This document shows positions 45,038 to 54,470 of a stretch of 64,000 nucleotides of DNA, piece after piece (position 1 is the stretch's first letter; the number at the start of each line of letters is the position of its first letter). The notes beneath the pieces are model-generated. The model saw only the letters and a list, made by a program, of their open reading frames with translations, did not search any database and was not told where the DNA came from. Both the position numbers and the translations under genes were made by a program. Location of the stretch: assembly GCA_036563615.1 (NCBI GenBank), contig DATCMB010000018.1:62001-126000 (forward strand), written 5' to 3'. This DNA comes from Candidatus Binatia bacterium. GTDB taxonomy: Bacteria; Desulfobacterota; Binatia; UBA12015.

Positions 45038-47020
45038 ATGATCCGCTTCGATCACCACGTCTGCCGGGATCTGCGCCAGGCGCTGCGCCGCGAGTGGCTC
45101 GAGACCAACGGCCTCGGCGGCTTCGCCTCGTCGACGATCGTCGGGCTCAACACGCGGCGCTACCACGGGCTCTTGACGGCCGCGCTGCACCCGCCCGCGG
45201 ATCGCTACGCGCTGCTCGCGAGGCTCGAGGAGACGCTGGTCGTCGCGGGGCAGCGCTTCGAGCTGTCCGCGAACCAGTATCCCGGCGTCGTCCACCCGCA
45301 GGGCTACGCATACTTGACGGAGTTCCGGCTCGATCCGTTCCCGGTGTTCGTCTACGTCGCGGGCGGTCTCGAGCTGCAGAAGTCGGTGGCGATGGTGCAC
45401 GGCGAGAACACCGTCGTGGTGAGCTACGTCGTGCGACCCACGACCGGCCGCGCGACGCCCGCGGGCCCGGTGACGCTCGAGGTGCGGCCGCTGATCTCGT
45501 TCCGCGACTTCCACGCGCTGACCCACGAGAACCCCGCGCTCGATCGCCGCGTCGCGCAGGGCGACGGGGTCGCGAGCGTGACGCCGTATCCGGGTCTCCC
45601 CGAGCTGCGCTTCGCGCACGACGCGCAGACGATCGATCGGAGCGGCTTCTGGTACCGCAACTTCGAGTACGCCGTGGAGCGCGAGCGCGGCCTCGACTTC
45701 CGCGAGGACCTCTACCAGCCGTTCACGCTGCACTACGACCTGACGACGCGCGAGCGCGCGTCGCTGGTCGCGGGCCTCGAGCAACACGCGGCGCCCGAGG
45801 CGCCGGCGTTGCTCGCGCGCGAGATCGAGCGCCGCCGCGCGCTCGTCGCCGCGGTGCCGACCGAGCACGAGCTCGAGCGGACGCTCACGCTCGCGGCCGA
45901 CCAGTACGTCGTCGCGCGCCCGCCCGGCGCGAGCATCATCGCGGGCTACCCCTGGTTCGGCGACTGGGGACGCGACACCTTCATCAGCGTCCGCGGCCTG
46001 TGCCTCGCGACCGGAAGGTTCGACGTCGCACGTGACGTCCTGCGCGCGTGGACCGAGGTCGTCTCGGACGGCATGCTGCCGAACCGCTTCGCCGACCACG
46101 GCGAGGCGCTCGAGTACAACTCGGTCGACGCCGCGCTCTGGTTCGTGATCGCGGTGCACGACTTCCTCGGCGCCGCGGACGCCGCAGGTTTCCGCGTTTC
46201 GGCGTCCGACACGGACGCGATGTGGCGCGCGATCGAGGCGATCGTCTCCGGCTACGCCGCGGGCACGCGCTACCACATCGGCCTCGACGACGCGGACGGG
46301 CTGCTGTTCGCGGGCGAGCCCGGTGTCCAGCTCACCTGGATGGACGCCAAGGTTGGCGACTGGGTCGTGACGCCGCGGATCGGCAAGCCGGTCGAGGTCC
46401 AGGCGCTGTGGCTTGCGGCGCTGCACGTCGCGGGACAGCGCTCGGAGCGCTGGTGGCAGCTTCTTCGGCGCGGGCGCGCGAGCTTCGTCGAACGCTTCTG
46501 GAACGAAGAAGCCGGCTGCCTCTACGACGTCGTCGACGCGGACGGTCACGCGGGTGCCGTCGACGCGAGCTTCCGTCCCAACCAGATCCTCGCCGTCGGT
46601 GGGCTACCGCTCGTTCTGCTCGACGAGGAGCGCGCCCGACGGGTGGTCGACGGTGTGGAATCCAGACTCTGGACGCCGCTCGGTCTGAGATCGCTCGCGC
46701 CCGGCGAGCCGGGGTACGCGCCGCGCTACGAGGGCGGCGTCGCGGCGCGCGACGGCGCCTACCATCAGGGCACCGTCTGGCCGTGGCTGCTCGGCCCGTT
46801 CGTCGAGGCCTGGGTGCGGGTGCGCGGCGCGACGCCCGAGGCGCGGCACGCTGCGCGAAGGAAGTTCTTGACGCCGCTCTTGAGCCACCTGCGCGACGCA
46901 GGTCTCGGGCACGTGTCGGAGATCACCGACGCCGAGCCGCCGTTCGAGCCGCGCGGCTGTCCGTTTCAGGCCTGGTCGGTCGCCGAGGCGTTGCGGCTCG
47001 TGCGCAGCGTGCTCGGCTGA
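45038..47020 (+). CDS. Amylo-alpha-1,6-glucosidase (glycogen debranching enzyme, bacterial type)
   Basis: This is a cytosolic enzyme of 660 residues that hydrolyses alpha-1,6 branch points. The N-terminal beta domain (about 1-270) begins [31 protein letters not shown]. The (alpha/alpha)6 catalytic domain has [23 protein letters not shown] with the catalytic Asp pair expected here. [33 protein letters not shown] and [29 protein letters not shown] follow, and the end contains [19 protein letters not shown]. Length is normal for the archaeal/bacterial GDE type. ATG at 45038 is preferred; an upstream TTG at 45020 is possible. It is divergent from the SDR/glucosidase block and fits a role in stored or imported glucan use. 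Confidence 0.92.
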   Translation: MIRFDHHVCRDLRQALRREWLETNGLGGFASSTIVGLNTRRYHGLLTAALHPPADRYALLARLEETLVVAGQRFELSANQYPGVVHPQGYAYLTEFRLDPFPVFVYVAGGLELQKSVAMVHGENTVVVSYVVRPTTGRATPAGPVTLEVRPLISFRDFHALTHENPALDRRVAQGDGVASVTPYPGLPELRFAHDAQTIDRSGFWYRNFEYAVERERGLDFREDLYQPFTLHYDLTTRERASLVAGLEQHAAPEAPALLAREIERRRALVAAVPTEHELERTLTLAADQYVVARPPGASIIAGYPWFGDWGRDTFISVRGLCLATGRFDVARDVLRAWTEVVSDGMLPNRFADHGEALEYNSVDAALWFVIAVHDFLGAADAAGFRVSASDTDAMWRAIEAIVSGYAAGTRYHIGLDDADGLLFAGEPGVQLTWMDAKVGDWVVTPRIGKPVEVQALWLAALHVAGQRSERWWQLLRRGRASFVERFWNEEAGCLYDVVDADGHAGAVDASFRPNQILAVGGLPLVLLDEERARRVVDGVESRLWTPLGLRSLAPGEPGYAPRYEGGVAARDGAYHQGTVWPWLLGPFVEAWVRVRGATPEARHAARRKFLTPLLSHLRDAGLGHVSEITDAEPPFEPRGCPFQAWSVAEALRLVRSVLG

Positions 47021-47088
47021 TGCGCGCGCAGAGTCACCCGGCGCGTGCGCAGAAATTGAAATGCTGGGGGCGGATTGGCCAGCCGAGC

Positions 47089-47367
47089 TCAGTGCCCCGG
47101 GACGTCCTCTTCGCTCGGGGCGGCGACACCGTCGAGCGCCCAGGCAAAGCGCGTCGGCGCGCTCCCGGTGTCCTCGTCCTCCTGCAGCGCGAGCGCTGCG
47201 AGGACCATCGCATTGAACAGCAGCTCCCAGCGGGCGTTGAGGCAGTAGGCCTCGAGGTCGTTCAACGCGCAGCCGAACGGCAGATCCGGGTGCTCCCAGA
47301 GCTCGATCTGCTGTCCCGCCACGTAGAAGCGCTGGCGTGTGCTGGCAATTTGCACCGTTTGCTCCAC
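47089..47367 (-). CDS. Small hypothetical protein
   Basis: This is a 92-residue protein with no family I recognise. It has a compact, non-repetitive composition with a conserved-looking core (FYVAGQQIELWEHPDLPFGCALNDLEAYCLNARWELLFNAMV split over residues 14-55), two Cys and three Trp. The C-terminus is acidic (LQEDEDTG and SEEDVPGH). No signal or membrane segment. The GTG start at 47367 follows 13 bases after the stop of the upstream small gene, so the pair is an operon. It faces the debranching enzyme tail-to-tail with 68 bp between. Confidence 0.6.
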   Translation of the reverse strand: MEQTVQIASTRQRFYVAGQQIELWEHPDLPFGCALNDLEAYCLNARWELLFNAMVLAALALQEDEDTGSAPTRFAWALDGVAAPSEEDVPGH

Positions 47368-47380
47368 TCGTAATCCCCGG

Positions 47381-47569
47381 TCAGACGTCCGAGAGCCGCG
47401 GCGTCATGCCGAGGCTGCGCAGGTCGAATCGAGCACCACGGAAGTTGCCGCCGAGCCGGACCGCGCCCGAGTTCACCATGTAGACGGTGGCCGCGATGAG
47501 CTCGTTCTCCGAGCGCGCGTACTCGCCGATCGCGGAAACCAGTTCGAGCAGCGTGACCGTTGGTGCCAT
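47381..47569 (-). CDS. Small hypothetical protein
   Basis: This is a 62-residue protein beginning MAPTVTLLELVSAIGEYARS. It continues through ENELIAATVYMVNSGAVRL, GGNFRGARFDLRSLGMTPRL and SDV. It has mixed helix and strand character and no membrane segment. The ATG at 47569 has GGAGGACGAC just upstream, a good ribosome site; a longer start at 47605 would add 12 residues without support. I do not recognise the family but the good ribosome site and operon with the 92-residue gene argue that it is real. The pair could encode a two-component partner set or toxin-antitoxin-like unit, but nothing shows that. Confidence 0.58.
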   Translation of the reverse strand: MAPTVTLLELVSAIGEYARSENELIAATVYMVNSGAVRLGGNFRGARFDLRSLGMTPRLSDV

Positions 47570-47915
47570 GAGTCGTCCTCCTGACGTTTGCCATCTCTCC
47601 CGCAATTCGGGTGCCAGGCGTCACCGCGTGCGGTGTCTCGGGGCCACACTGCTCATGAGACGAGCGGACGGCGCGCGAATATGACGTTTTTCTTCAATGC
47701 GGAGCGCGAACGTTGCGCGACGCCGGATGGAGTGCCGCGTTCTGTCGCGCCGCCGAGAGCGAGCGAGACATGTCACTGTGATACGTTGCCGCACGGACGC
47801 AGGACGCGCTCCACGACACCTCGTGCCGTTGCCGTTCGGTGTCACCGCGCAAACGCGCGCGCCGCGCTGTCGCTCGCGCTGAAGTCGCCGGCCGGCGGCG
47901 CGCTGCCGCGAATCG
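47570..47915. other. 346-bp gap, no supported gene
   Basis: The stretch holds the presumed promoter of the small-gene pair. The downstream end borders the ketosynthase-like gene stop, so it should also hold the end of that long minus-strand operon. A plus-strand frame from 47588 lacks family features. AT-rich patches such as ATGACGTTTTTCTTC near 47681 are out of character for the genome. Confidence 0.45.
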
Positions 47916-49151
47916 TCAGCCGCGACGGTCTTCGGCGCGGCCGAAGACGAGCGGCACGAGCGCGCCGCCGCGCGCCACGCCCGCGACCAGCAGCCTGCGC
48001 GGCGCCGGTGACGTGACCTGCTCGCCCGCGTCGCCGAGCGGCAGGAGGCCGCGCTCGAGCGCGAGCGCCGCGAGCGCCGCGCCGAGCGCCCCGGCCGCGT
48101 TCCAGTCGCCGACGAGGCGCCGGAAGTCGCAGCAGGCGACGTGAGATGCGTCGCTGCCGGCAAGCCGTTGCCGCACGGCCGCTTCGATGGCGTCGCGCGA
48201 CGCGATGCCGGTCGGCCCGCCGACGACGCCGTCGACCGAGCCCGGCTCGAGACCCGCGACCGCGAGCAGGCGTGCCGCCGCCGCGTCGGCGTCGCGCGGA
48301 AACTCGTACGCCGACGCGGGCGCGCTCGCGACGCACGCCGCGACGAGCTCGACGCTCGCCGCTCGACCGCGGGCGCGCGCGTGCGAGGCGCGCTCGAGCA
48401 CGAGCGCCGCGGCGCCCTCCCCCGGAACCACGCGTCCCCTCGCGCCCCGGCCCGTCCGCTCGGCGCGCTGGCGTCGCTCCTCGGTCATGCTCTCCGGATG
48501 CAGCAGCCGTCGCCGCGTGAGCTGGTCGACGAGGAAGTTGCTCATCTCGTCGACGCCCGCCGCGCACACGACGTCGCAGGCGTCCGACGCGAGCAGGTCC
48601 CACGCCGCCGCGATCGCGGACTCGCCCGACGCCTCGTGCTCGGCGACGCAGAGGTTCGGACCCTCGATGCCGAGCTCGATCGCCGCGTAGCCCGCGGCCG
48701 CGTTGAGCACGAGGTTCGGAAACAGCATCGGCTGCGCCGCGCCGAGGCCGTTCGTGAGCACGCGGTCGAGGTAGATCTCCGTCTCGCGCTGGTTGCCGTA
48801 CGCCGAGCCGACGACGAGCGCGGTGCGCGGCCGCGCGTCCTCCGCGAGCGGCTCGAGCGCCGCGTCCGCAAATGCTTGACGCACGGCCGCGACCAGCATG
48901 CGCGAGCACCAGTCCATCCGGCGCAGGTGCGGCGAGCGCACGTGCTCGCGCGGACGAAAGCCGCGCACCCAGCCGGCGCGGCCGAGCGCCGGAAGCGGAT
49001 TCGGATCGACGCCGGTCGCGAGCCGATCGTCGCCCTCGGCGAGCACGCGAATGCCGCTCTCGCCGGCGGCAAACGCGCGCCACGCAGCGTCACGCCCGGT
49101 GCCGAGCGGGCTCACGACGCCGATTCCGCTGACGACGACCGGGTCCTTCAT
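47916..49151 (-). CDS. Ketosynthase-fold protein without catalytic triad (chain-length-factor-like)
   Basis: This is a thiolase-fold beta-ketoacyl synthase homolog of 411 residues. The fold is clear: VVVSGIGVVSPLGTGRDAAW, GSAYGNQRETEIYLDRVLTNG, PNLVLNAAAGYAAIELGIEGPNLCVAEHEASGESAI, and GEGAAALVLERASHARARG. But the active-site Cys of TACASG is Glu173 (HEASG). The first His of NAHGTxTxxND is lost (GGPTGIASRD, residues 311-320) and the second His is Asp349 (VGDWNAAGA). It thus cannot do the condensation alone. In aryl polyene and type II polyketide systems such dead partners pair with an active ketosynthase and set chain length. The ATG overlaps the active ketosynthase stop (ATGA), supporting a heterodimer. 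Frame is intact, so this is not decay. Confidence 0.85.
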   Translation of the reverse strand: MKDPVVVSGIGVVSPLGTGRDAAWRAFAAGESGIRVLAEGDDRLATGVDPNPLPALGRAGWVRGFRPREHVRSPHLRRMDWCSRMLVAAVRQAFADAALEPLAEDARPRTALVVGSAYGNQRETEIYLDRVLTNGLGAAQPMLFPNLVLNAAAGYAAIELGIEGPNLCVAEHEASGESAIAAAWDLLASDACDVVCAAGVDEMSNFLVDQLTRRRLLHPESMTEERRQRAERTGRGARGRVVPGEGAAALVLERASHARARGRAASVELVAACVASAPASAYEFPRDADAAAARLLAVAGLEPGSVDGVVGGPTGIASRDAIEAAVRQRLAGSDASHVACCDFRRLVGDWNAAGALGAALAALALERGLLPLGDAGEQVTSPAPRRLLVAGVARGGALVPLVFGRAEDRRG

Positions 49152-50380
49152 GCGCGACGCAGCACGAGCGAGCAGTTGTTGCCGCCGAAGCCGTACGAGT
49201 TCGAGACCGCCGTGCGAATGTCGAGCGGTCGTCCGCGTCCCGGCACGTAGTCGAGGTCGCACGCCGGATCGCGCTCGACGAGGTGCAGCGTCGGCGGCGC
49301 GAAGCGATCCTCGATCGCGAGCACGCTGACGATCGCCTCGACCGCGCCCGCGGCGCCGAGCAGGTGTCCGATCAGCGACTTGGTCGACGAGACCGCGATG
49401 CGTCCCGCCGCCTCGCCGAGCACGCGCTTCAGCGCGAGCGTCTCGCTCGCGTCGTTCTGCGGCGTGCCGGTGCCGTGCGCGTTGACGTAGTCGACCTCGT
49501 CCGGCTTCGTGCCGGCGTCGCGCAGCGCGGCTTCGAGCGCGAGCGCCGCGCCGCGCGCTTCGGCGTGTGGCGCCGTCGGGTGCGACGCGTCGCACGACAT
49601 GCCGGCGCCGGCGAGCTCCGCCAGCACGCGCGCGCCGCGCGCCCGCGCGTGCTCCTCCGACTCGAGCACCAGCATGCCGGCGCCCTCGCCGAGCGACAGA
49701 CCCTGGCGGCGCCCGTCGAACGGCCGACAAGGCTCCGGGCTCAGCGCCTGCAGCGCGTGGAAGCCCGAGAACGTCATGCGCGCCAGCGCGTCCGTGCCAC
49801 CGGCGAGCACCACGTCCGCTGCGCCGGCGCGGATCCACGCAGCACCCATCGCGAGCGCGATCGCGCCGCTCGAGCACGCGGTCGAGGGCGCGGAGCGCGG
49901 TCCGAGCGCGCCGGTCGTCGCGGCGATCAGCACGCTCGGCGACGCCACGGTGGCCGCGGCGAGGTGCGGACGCCAGCGACGCACTTCACCTTGGGTCGAG
50001 CTGGCGCGCCGGTACGATTCGGTCTCCAGCATCCCGCCCGTCGAGCTGCCGACCGCGACCGCGACGCGCTCGGGACGTGCGAACGGCAGCTCGAGGCCGC
50101 TCTGGCGCAAAGCCTCCTCGAGCGCCAGCAGCGCGAAGCGATCGGAGCGCGAGGCGCGTCGCGCGGCCGCGCGCGACAGCAGCGACGGCGCGGGCAGGTC
50201 GCGCACCTCGCCCGCGACGTGCACGCGCAGCCCGCTCGTGTCGAAGAGCGTCACGGGCCCGATGCAGGTCGTGTCGCCGTGCAGCGCCGCGCGCAGCGCC
50301 GGTACGCCGGTACCTGCCGCCGTGACGGCGCCCATGCCGGTCACGACGACGCGAGGCCGGGTTCCGAGCTCCGCGGCCAT
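49148..50380 (-). CDS. Beta-ketoacyl-ACP synthase, FabF/KASII type (active)
   Basis: This enzyme condenses an acyl-ACP with malonyl-ACP, extending a chain by two carbons. The full triad is present: Cys169 in SAPSTACSSGA, His302 in VNAHGTGTPQND, His339 in STKSLIGHLLGAAGA. Start VVVTGMGAVTAAGTGV and C-terminal SNSYGFGGNNCSLVLRRA are family typical. Length 410 residues, ATG at 50380. It lies between the ketoreductase gene (one base upstream) and the dead ketosynthase (4-bp overlap). The trio fits elongation plus reduction; a dehydratase is missing from the window. Confidence 0.92.
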   Translation of the reverse strand: MAAELGTRPRVVVTGMGAVTAAGTGVPALRAALHGDTTCIGPVTLFDTSGLRVHVAGEVRDLPAPSLLSRAAARRASRSDRFALLALEEALRQSGLELPFARPERVAVAVGSSTGGMLETESYRRASSTQGEVRRWRPHLAAATVASPSVLIAATTGALGPRSAPSTACSSGAIALAMGAAWIRAGAADVVLAGGTDALARMTFSGFHALQALSPEPCRPFDGRRQGLSLGEGAGMLVLESEEHARARGARVLAELAGAGMSCDASHPTAPHAEARGAALALEAALRDAGTKPDEVDYVNAHGTGTPQNDASETLALKRVLGEAAGRIAVSSTKSLIGHLLGAAGAVEAIVSVLAIEDRFAPPTLHLVERDPACDLDYVPGRGRPLDIRTAVSNSYGFGGNNCSLVLRRA

Positions 50381-50381
50381 C

Positions 50382-51122
<741 letters not shown>

Positions 51123-51157
51123 CTCGATGCCGAGAGAATACTGGACCAAGCAGCACC
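51123..51157. promoter_or_regulatory. 35-bp divergent start region of the polyketide-like cluster
   Basis: Two start codons, 51122 on the minus strand and 51158 on the plus strand, leave only 35 bp between them. That is too little for two ordinary promoters, so the promoters must overlap the opposite genes or transcripts must be near-leaderless. An AT-containing patch (GAATACTGG) lies in the middle. I see no clear operator. Confidence 0.4.
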
Positions 51158-52603
51158 GTGCAGCAACAGAGATCATCGAATTCGGGTCGCGCAGGCTTCT
51201 TCGTCGAGCGCTTCGCCGCGCTGCGCCGAGCGCAGCCGGACGCAGCTTCGATACTTGACGCGGACGCCGATCGCGTCGTGACGCGCGACGTGCTGGCGCG
51301 CGAGGCGGACGCGCTCGCCGAGCGCCTCGCGCGCTCGACGACGCACGCGCAGAAGCCGGCGATCGTCGCGATCCAGCTGCCGAACGGCGCGCCGCTGATC
51401 GCGGCGGTGCTCGCCTGCTGGCAAGCGGACCTGGTGCCGATGCCGGTCGATCACGACGTCGCGCCAGCGGCGCTCGCACAGCTCTGCCGCACCGTCGGCG
51501 CGTCGCTCGTCGTGCGTTCCGGCGAGGTGCCCGATCGGCCGCTCGCGATCGAGCCGCTCGAGCACGACGCGCATGCGCTCGCGCCGGACACCGCGCTGCT
51601 CAAGGTGACGTCGGGCAGCACCGGCGAGCCGCGCGCGGTGGCGCTGACGAGTGCAGCGCTCGAGGTCGGCGTCGCGCAGATCGTCGCGACCATGGGGCTC
51701 GAGCCCGCAGACCGCAATCTCGTGACGATCCCGCTCGCGCACTCGTACGCGTTCGACAACGTCGTGCTGACGCTGCTGCGCGACGGCATGCCGGCCGTGC
51801 TGTCGCGCGACCTGACGCCGCGCCGCCTGCTCGCGGTCGCGCGCGACGCGCGCGTCACCGTGCTGCCGACGGTGCCGTTTCTTCTCGACGTGCTCGCGCG
51901 CTCGGCGCACGTCGGGCTGCCCGACCTGCGCCTCGTGATCTCCGCCGGAGCGCCGCTGCCGGTCGCGGCCCGCGAGCGCTTCGCTGCGGCGTTCGGGGTC
52001 CGTCCGCGGACGTTCTACGGCTCGACGGAGTGCGGCGGCATCGCCTTCGACCGCGAGGGTACGTCCGAAGTCCCCGAGGGCTGCGTCGGGACCCCGCTCG
52101 AGGGCGTGCGCGTCGTGCTCGAGCAGCCCGACGAGGACGGCGTCGGCCGGGTGCGCGTCCTCAGCCGCTCGACGGCGACGGGGTACCACCCCGCGGGCTC
52201 GGGCGGCGGCGGCGTCGAGCTCGGCGGCGGCAGCTTCCTCACCGCGGACCTGGGCGCGCTCGACGGGCGCGGGCGGCTGCGGCTCGTCGGCCGGGTGCGC
52301 GACGTGGTCAACGTCGGCGGCCGCAAGGTCTACCCGGTCGAGGTCGAGCGCGTGATCCGCTCCGTGCCCGGCGTGCGCGACGCGGTGGTCACGGGGGTCG
52401 CGCGCTCGCCGGTCGCGGACGCGCTGCACGCCGTCGTCGCCGCCGAGCGGCACGTGACGCGCGACGCCATCGTCGCCGCGTGCGAGCGCCATCTTGCGCG
52501 TTACAAGGTGCCGCGTACCATCGACCTGGTGGACGAGATCCCGCGCACGGCGCGCGGCAAGCTCGATCGCCGCGCGTTGGACGGGCGTCATCCCATCGGC
52601 TAA
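51158..52603 (+). CDS. Acyl-AMP ligase (adenylate-forming enzyme)
   Basis: This is an ANL-superfamily enzyme of 481 residues that adenylates a carboxylic acid and passes it to CoA or the adjacent ACP. Motifs: phosphate loop TSGSTGEPRAVALT, YGSTECGGIAFDREG (A5 region), TADLGALDGRGRLRLVGRVRDVVNVGGRKVYPVEVE (A7-A8), and the catalytic Lys in PRTARGKLDRRAL. Relatives in aryl polyene and similar clusters activate the starter acid (for example 4-hydroxybenzoate or a fatty acid). Here a primer acid for the ketosynthase seems likely (inference). GTG start; the ACP gene follows after 36 bp. Confidence 0.88.
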   Translation: MQQQRSSNSGRAGFFVERFAALRRAQPDAASILDADADRVVTRDVLAREADALAERLARSTTHAQKPAIVAIQLPNGAPLIAAVLACWQADLVPMPVDHDVAPAALAQLCRTVGASLVVRSGEVPDRPLAIEPLEHDAHALAPDTALLKVTSGSTGEPRAVALTSAALEVGVAQIVATMGLEPADRNLVTIPLAHSYAFDNVVLTLLRDGMPAVLSRDLTPRRLLAVARDARVTVLPTVPFLLDVLARSAHVGLPDLRLVISAGAPLPVAARERFAAAFGVRPRTFYGSTECGGIAFDREGTSEVPEGCVGTPLEGVRVVLEQPDEDGVGRVRVLSRSTATGYHPAGSGGGGVELGGGSFLTADLGALDGRGRLRLVGRVRDVVNVGGRKVYPVEVERVIRSVPGVRDAVVTGVARSPVADALHAVVAAERHVTRDAIVAACERHLARYKVPRTIDLVDEIPRTARGKLDRRALDGRHPIG

Positions 52604-52639
52604 ACCGGCTCGGCTCGAGCCTGGGCTCACGTAGATTCC

Positions 52640-52912
52640 ATGACCAAGCCGGAAATCGCACGCCGCGCCAAGGAGCTGCTCGTGAGCGGGCTGCGCCTCG
52701 ACGTCTCGCCCGACGACATCGTCGACTCCGAGCCGATCTTCGGCGCCGGCCTCGGCCTCGACTCGATCGACGCACTCGAGTTCGTCGTCCTGATCGAGGA
52801 GAACTTCGGTGTGTCGATTCCCGACGAGAACGTCGCACGCCAGGCGTTCGCCTCGATCGACGCGCTGGCGCAGTTCATCGAGGAGCAGCGTCAGCGAGCC
52901 GCGCTCGCTTGA
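52640..52912 (+). CDS. Acyl carrier protein
   Basis: This is a 90-residue carrier protein. The phosphopantetheine attachment site is Ser42 in GLGLDSIDALEFVVLIEENFGV, the canonical DSI/DSL form, followed by a typical helix III (ENVARQAFASIDALAQFIEEQ). It holds the growing chain for the ketosynthase and ketoreductase of this cluster and probably receives the starter from the adjacent ligase. ATG at 52640. Its presence beside non-housekeeping enzymes indicates a dedicated pathway separate from the general fatty-acid ACP. Confidence 0.92.
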   Translation: MTKPEIARRAKELLVSGLRLDVSPDDIVDSEPIFGAGLGLDSIDALEFVVLIEENFGVSIPDENVARQAFASIDALAQFIEEQRQRAALA

Positions 52913-52959
52913 GGGTGCGGTGGGTGGCGCGCGCGGTCGGCGTGCGGCACGATGACGGG

Positions 52960-53652
52960 ATGAGCTGGCTGCCGCGGGCGCGCACCATGTGCTTGACGGT
53001 GCTGCTGGCGCTCGCATCCGCTGCGGCGCTGGCCACGGCGCCGACCGACGCCGTTTCGGCCTCGACGCCGTCGCCGCCGACCGAGCCGCACGCGACCGCG
53101 AGCGGCCCCGGCTGCGGCACCCCCGAGCGCTGCTTCGCGCGCATGACCGAGGCGCAGAAGGACGTGTCCTCGATCCGCGCCCGCTTCCAGCAGATCAAGC
53201 ACGTCGCCATGCTGACCGAGCCGCTGGTCTCCGGGGGACGCTTCGTCTACCGGCGTCCCGCCAGCGTGCGCTGGGAGATGGAGACGCCCGAGGCGATGGT
53301 GGTCGAGATCGAGGGCGACGAGCTGCGCGCCGGCGCCCCGGGCAGCGTGTCGAACGTCGACGCCGGACAGGCCACGACGCTGTTCCGCGACCTCGCGATG
53401 CTGTTCACCGGCGCGGGCGACTACACGGGAGACCGCTTCACGCTCGGCCCCGGCACGCTCGGTGCGGATTCCTTCGTCTTGACGCCGCGCGATCCGTCGA
53501 TCGGCCGCGTGATCGCCGCCATCGAGATCGCGCTCGACCCGCAGACCGGCGGCCCGCGCCAGGTGGTGATCCGCGAGGCGAACGGGGATCGCACCGAGAT
53601 CACGCTGTCCGACGTCGAGGTCGAGCGCGCGCGCGGCGGGCCGGCGTCGTGA
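52960..53652 (+). CDS. LolA-like periplasmic carrier protein of the cluster
   Basis: This is a secreted protein of 230 residues with the LolA fold. A signal peptide (RTMCLTVLLALASAAALA, residues about 8-26) is followed by a Pro/Ala/Thr linker. Domain features: ARMTEAQKDVSSIRARFQQIKHV, SGGRFVYRRPASVRWEMETPEAMVVEIEGDELRAG, and late SDVEVERARGG. Aryl polyene clusters carry a LolA-like protein for outward transport of the lipid product, which is the likely role here. ATG at 52960; an internal ATG at 52987 is the alternative. Stop overlaps the next lipoprotein gene (GTGA). Confidence 0.85.
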   Translation: MSWLPRARTMCLTVLLALASAAALATAPTDAVSASTPSPPTEPHATASGPGCGTPERCFARMTEAQKDVSSIRARFQQIKHVAMLTEPLVSGGRFVYRRPASVRWEMETPEAMVVEIEGDELRAGAPGSVSNVDAGQATTLFRDLAMLFTGAGDYTGDRFTLGPGTLGADSFVLTPRDPSIGRVIAAIEIALDPQTGGPRQVVIREANGDRTEITLSDVEVERARGGPAS

Positions 53653-54470
53653 GGCTGCGCCGCAGCGCGCTGGCGTGGCTCGCGGCGGCGCTCGCGGTCG
53701 CCGCGCTCGCCGGCTGTGCGGCACGGCGTCCGGCGACGTCGGGCGATGGAGCAGCGGCGGGGGACGCGACGCAGGGCGCGGCGTGCCCCGATCTCTCGTC
53801 GCGCAGCGTCGAGGAGGCGATCTGCGAGCGCGACCGCGTCCGCTCGCTGCGCGCGCGCTTCCGCGCCGACGTGCAGACGTCCGACGCGACCCGCACCGCG
53901 GAAGGGGTACTCGTGTTCCGCGCGCCGGGATCGCTGCGCGTCAAGCTGTTCACCCTGGCCGGGCTGACGGTGTACGACGCGACCTGGGTCGGCGACGAGC
54001 AGCGCGTGCGCGGTGTGGTGCACCAGCCGCTGTCCGGCGGTAGCCGGACCTTCGACCTGAAGGCGGGCGACGTGCTGGACTCGCCGGAGGGCGACCTCGC
54101 GCTCGTGCTCTGGGCGCTGTGGCGGCCGCGCTGCCCGACGCCGCCCGCCGCCTCCGGGACCGAGGCGAGGGTCGACGCGGCTGCGGCGCGCGCGCAGGAC
54201 CGTCGCGTGGTGGTCGTCTCCGGCGCGGTGCGCGAGGAGATCCTCGTGCGCAGCGGCGCGGGCGCGGACCCGGCGGGCGACCACGTCGTCGCGCGCTACG
54301 CGGACTACGACTGCAGCGCCCAGCCGCCGCTGCCGCGGCGCATCTCGCTCGAGGCGCCGGCGCGCGGCTGGCGCGCCGAGGTGACGATCCTCGAGCAGGC
54401 GCGCGACGTCCCGCTCGACGACGCGCTGTTCGAGGTCGGTGAGCGAGCTCCCGAGCATGGCGGAAGCTGA
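53649..54470 (+). CDS. Lipoprotein of the cluster, LolB/DUF3261-like fold likely
   Basis: This is a lipoprotein of 273 residues. The lipobox is VAALAGC at the end of the signal segment (residues about 8-23). The mature part has a LolB-like half barrel: RSLRARFRADVQTSDATRTAEGVLVFRAPGSLRVKLFTLAGLTVYDATWVGDEQRVRGV, then a Pro/Ala-rich middle and a final RISLEAPARGWRAEVTILEQARDVPLDDALFEV. In aryl polyene clusters a DUF3261 lipoprotein occupies this position; assignment to that exact family needs a profile. It overlaps the LolA-like gene and the MMPL gene by 4 and 32 bp, so these three are co-translated. Confidence 0.75.
   Translation: MRLRRSALAWLAAALAVAALAGCAARRPATSGDGAAAGDATQGAACPDLSSRSVEEAICERDRVRSLRARFRADVQTSDATRTAEGVLVFRAPGSLRVKLFTLAGLTVYDATWVGDEQRVRGVVHQPLSGGSRTFDLKAGDVLDSPEGDLALVLWALWRPRCPTPPAASGTEARVDAAAARAQDRRVVVVSGAVREEILVRSGAGADPAGDHVVARYADYDCSAQPPLPRRISLEAPARGWRAEVTILEQARDVPLDDALFEVGERAPEHGGS

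Noticed and set aside
44789..46549. A 586-residue minus-strand open frame opposite the debranching enzyme
   Set aside because: The plus-strand protein has full glycoside hydrolase motifs; the opposite frame has none.
47916..49151. Possible frameshift or pseudogene because the ketosynthase lacks catalytic residues
   Set aside because: The frame is continuous, length is normal, structural motifs are retained and the start overlaps the active partner. A non-catalytic partner fits better than decay.
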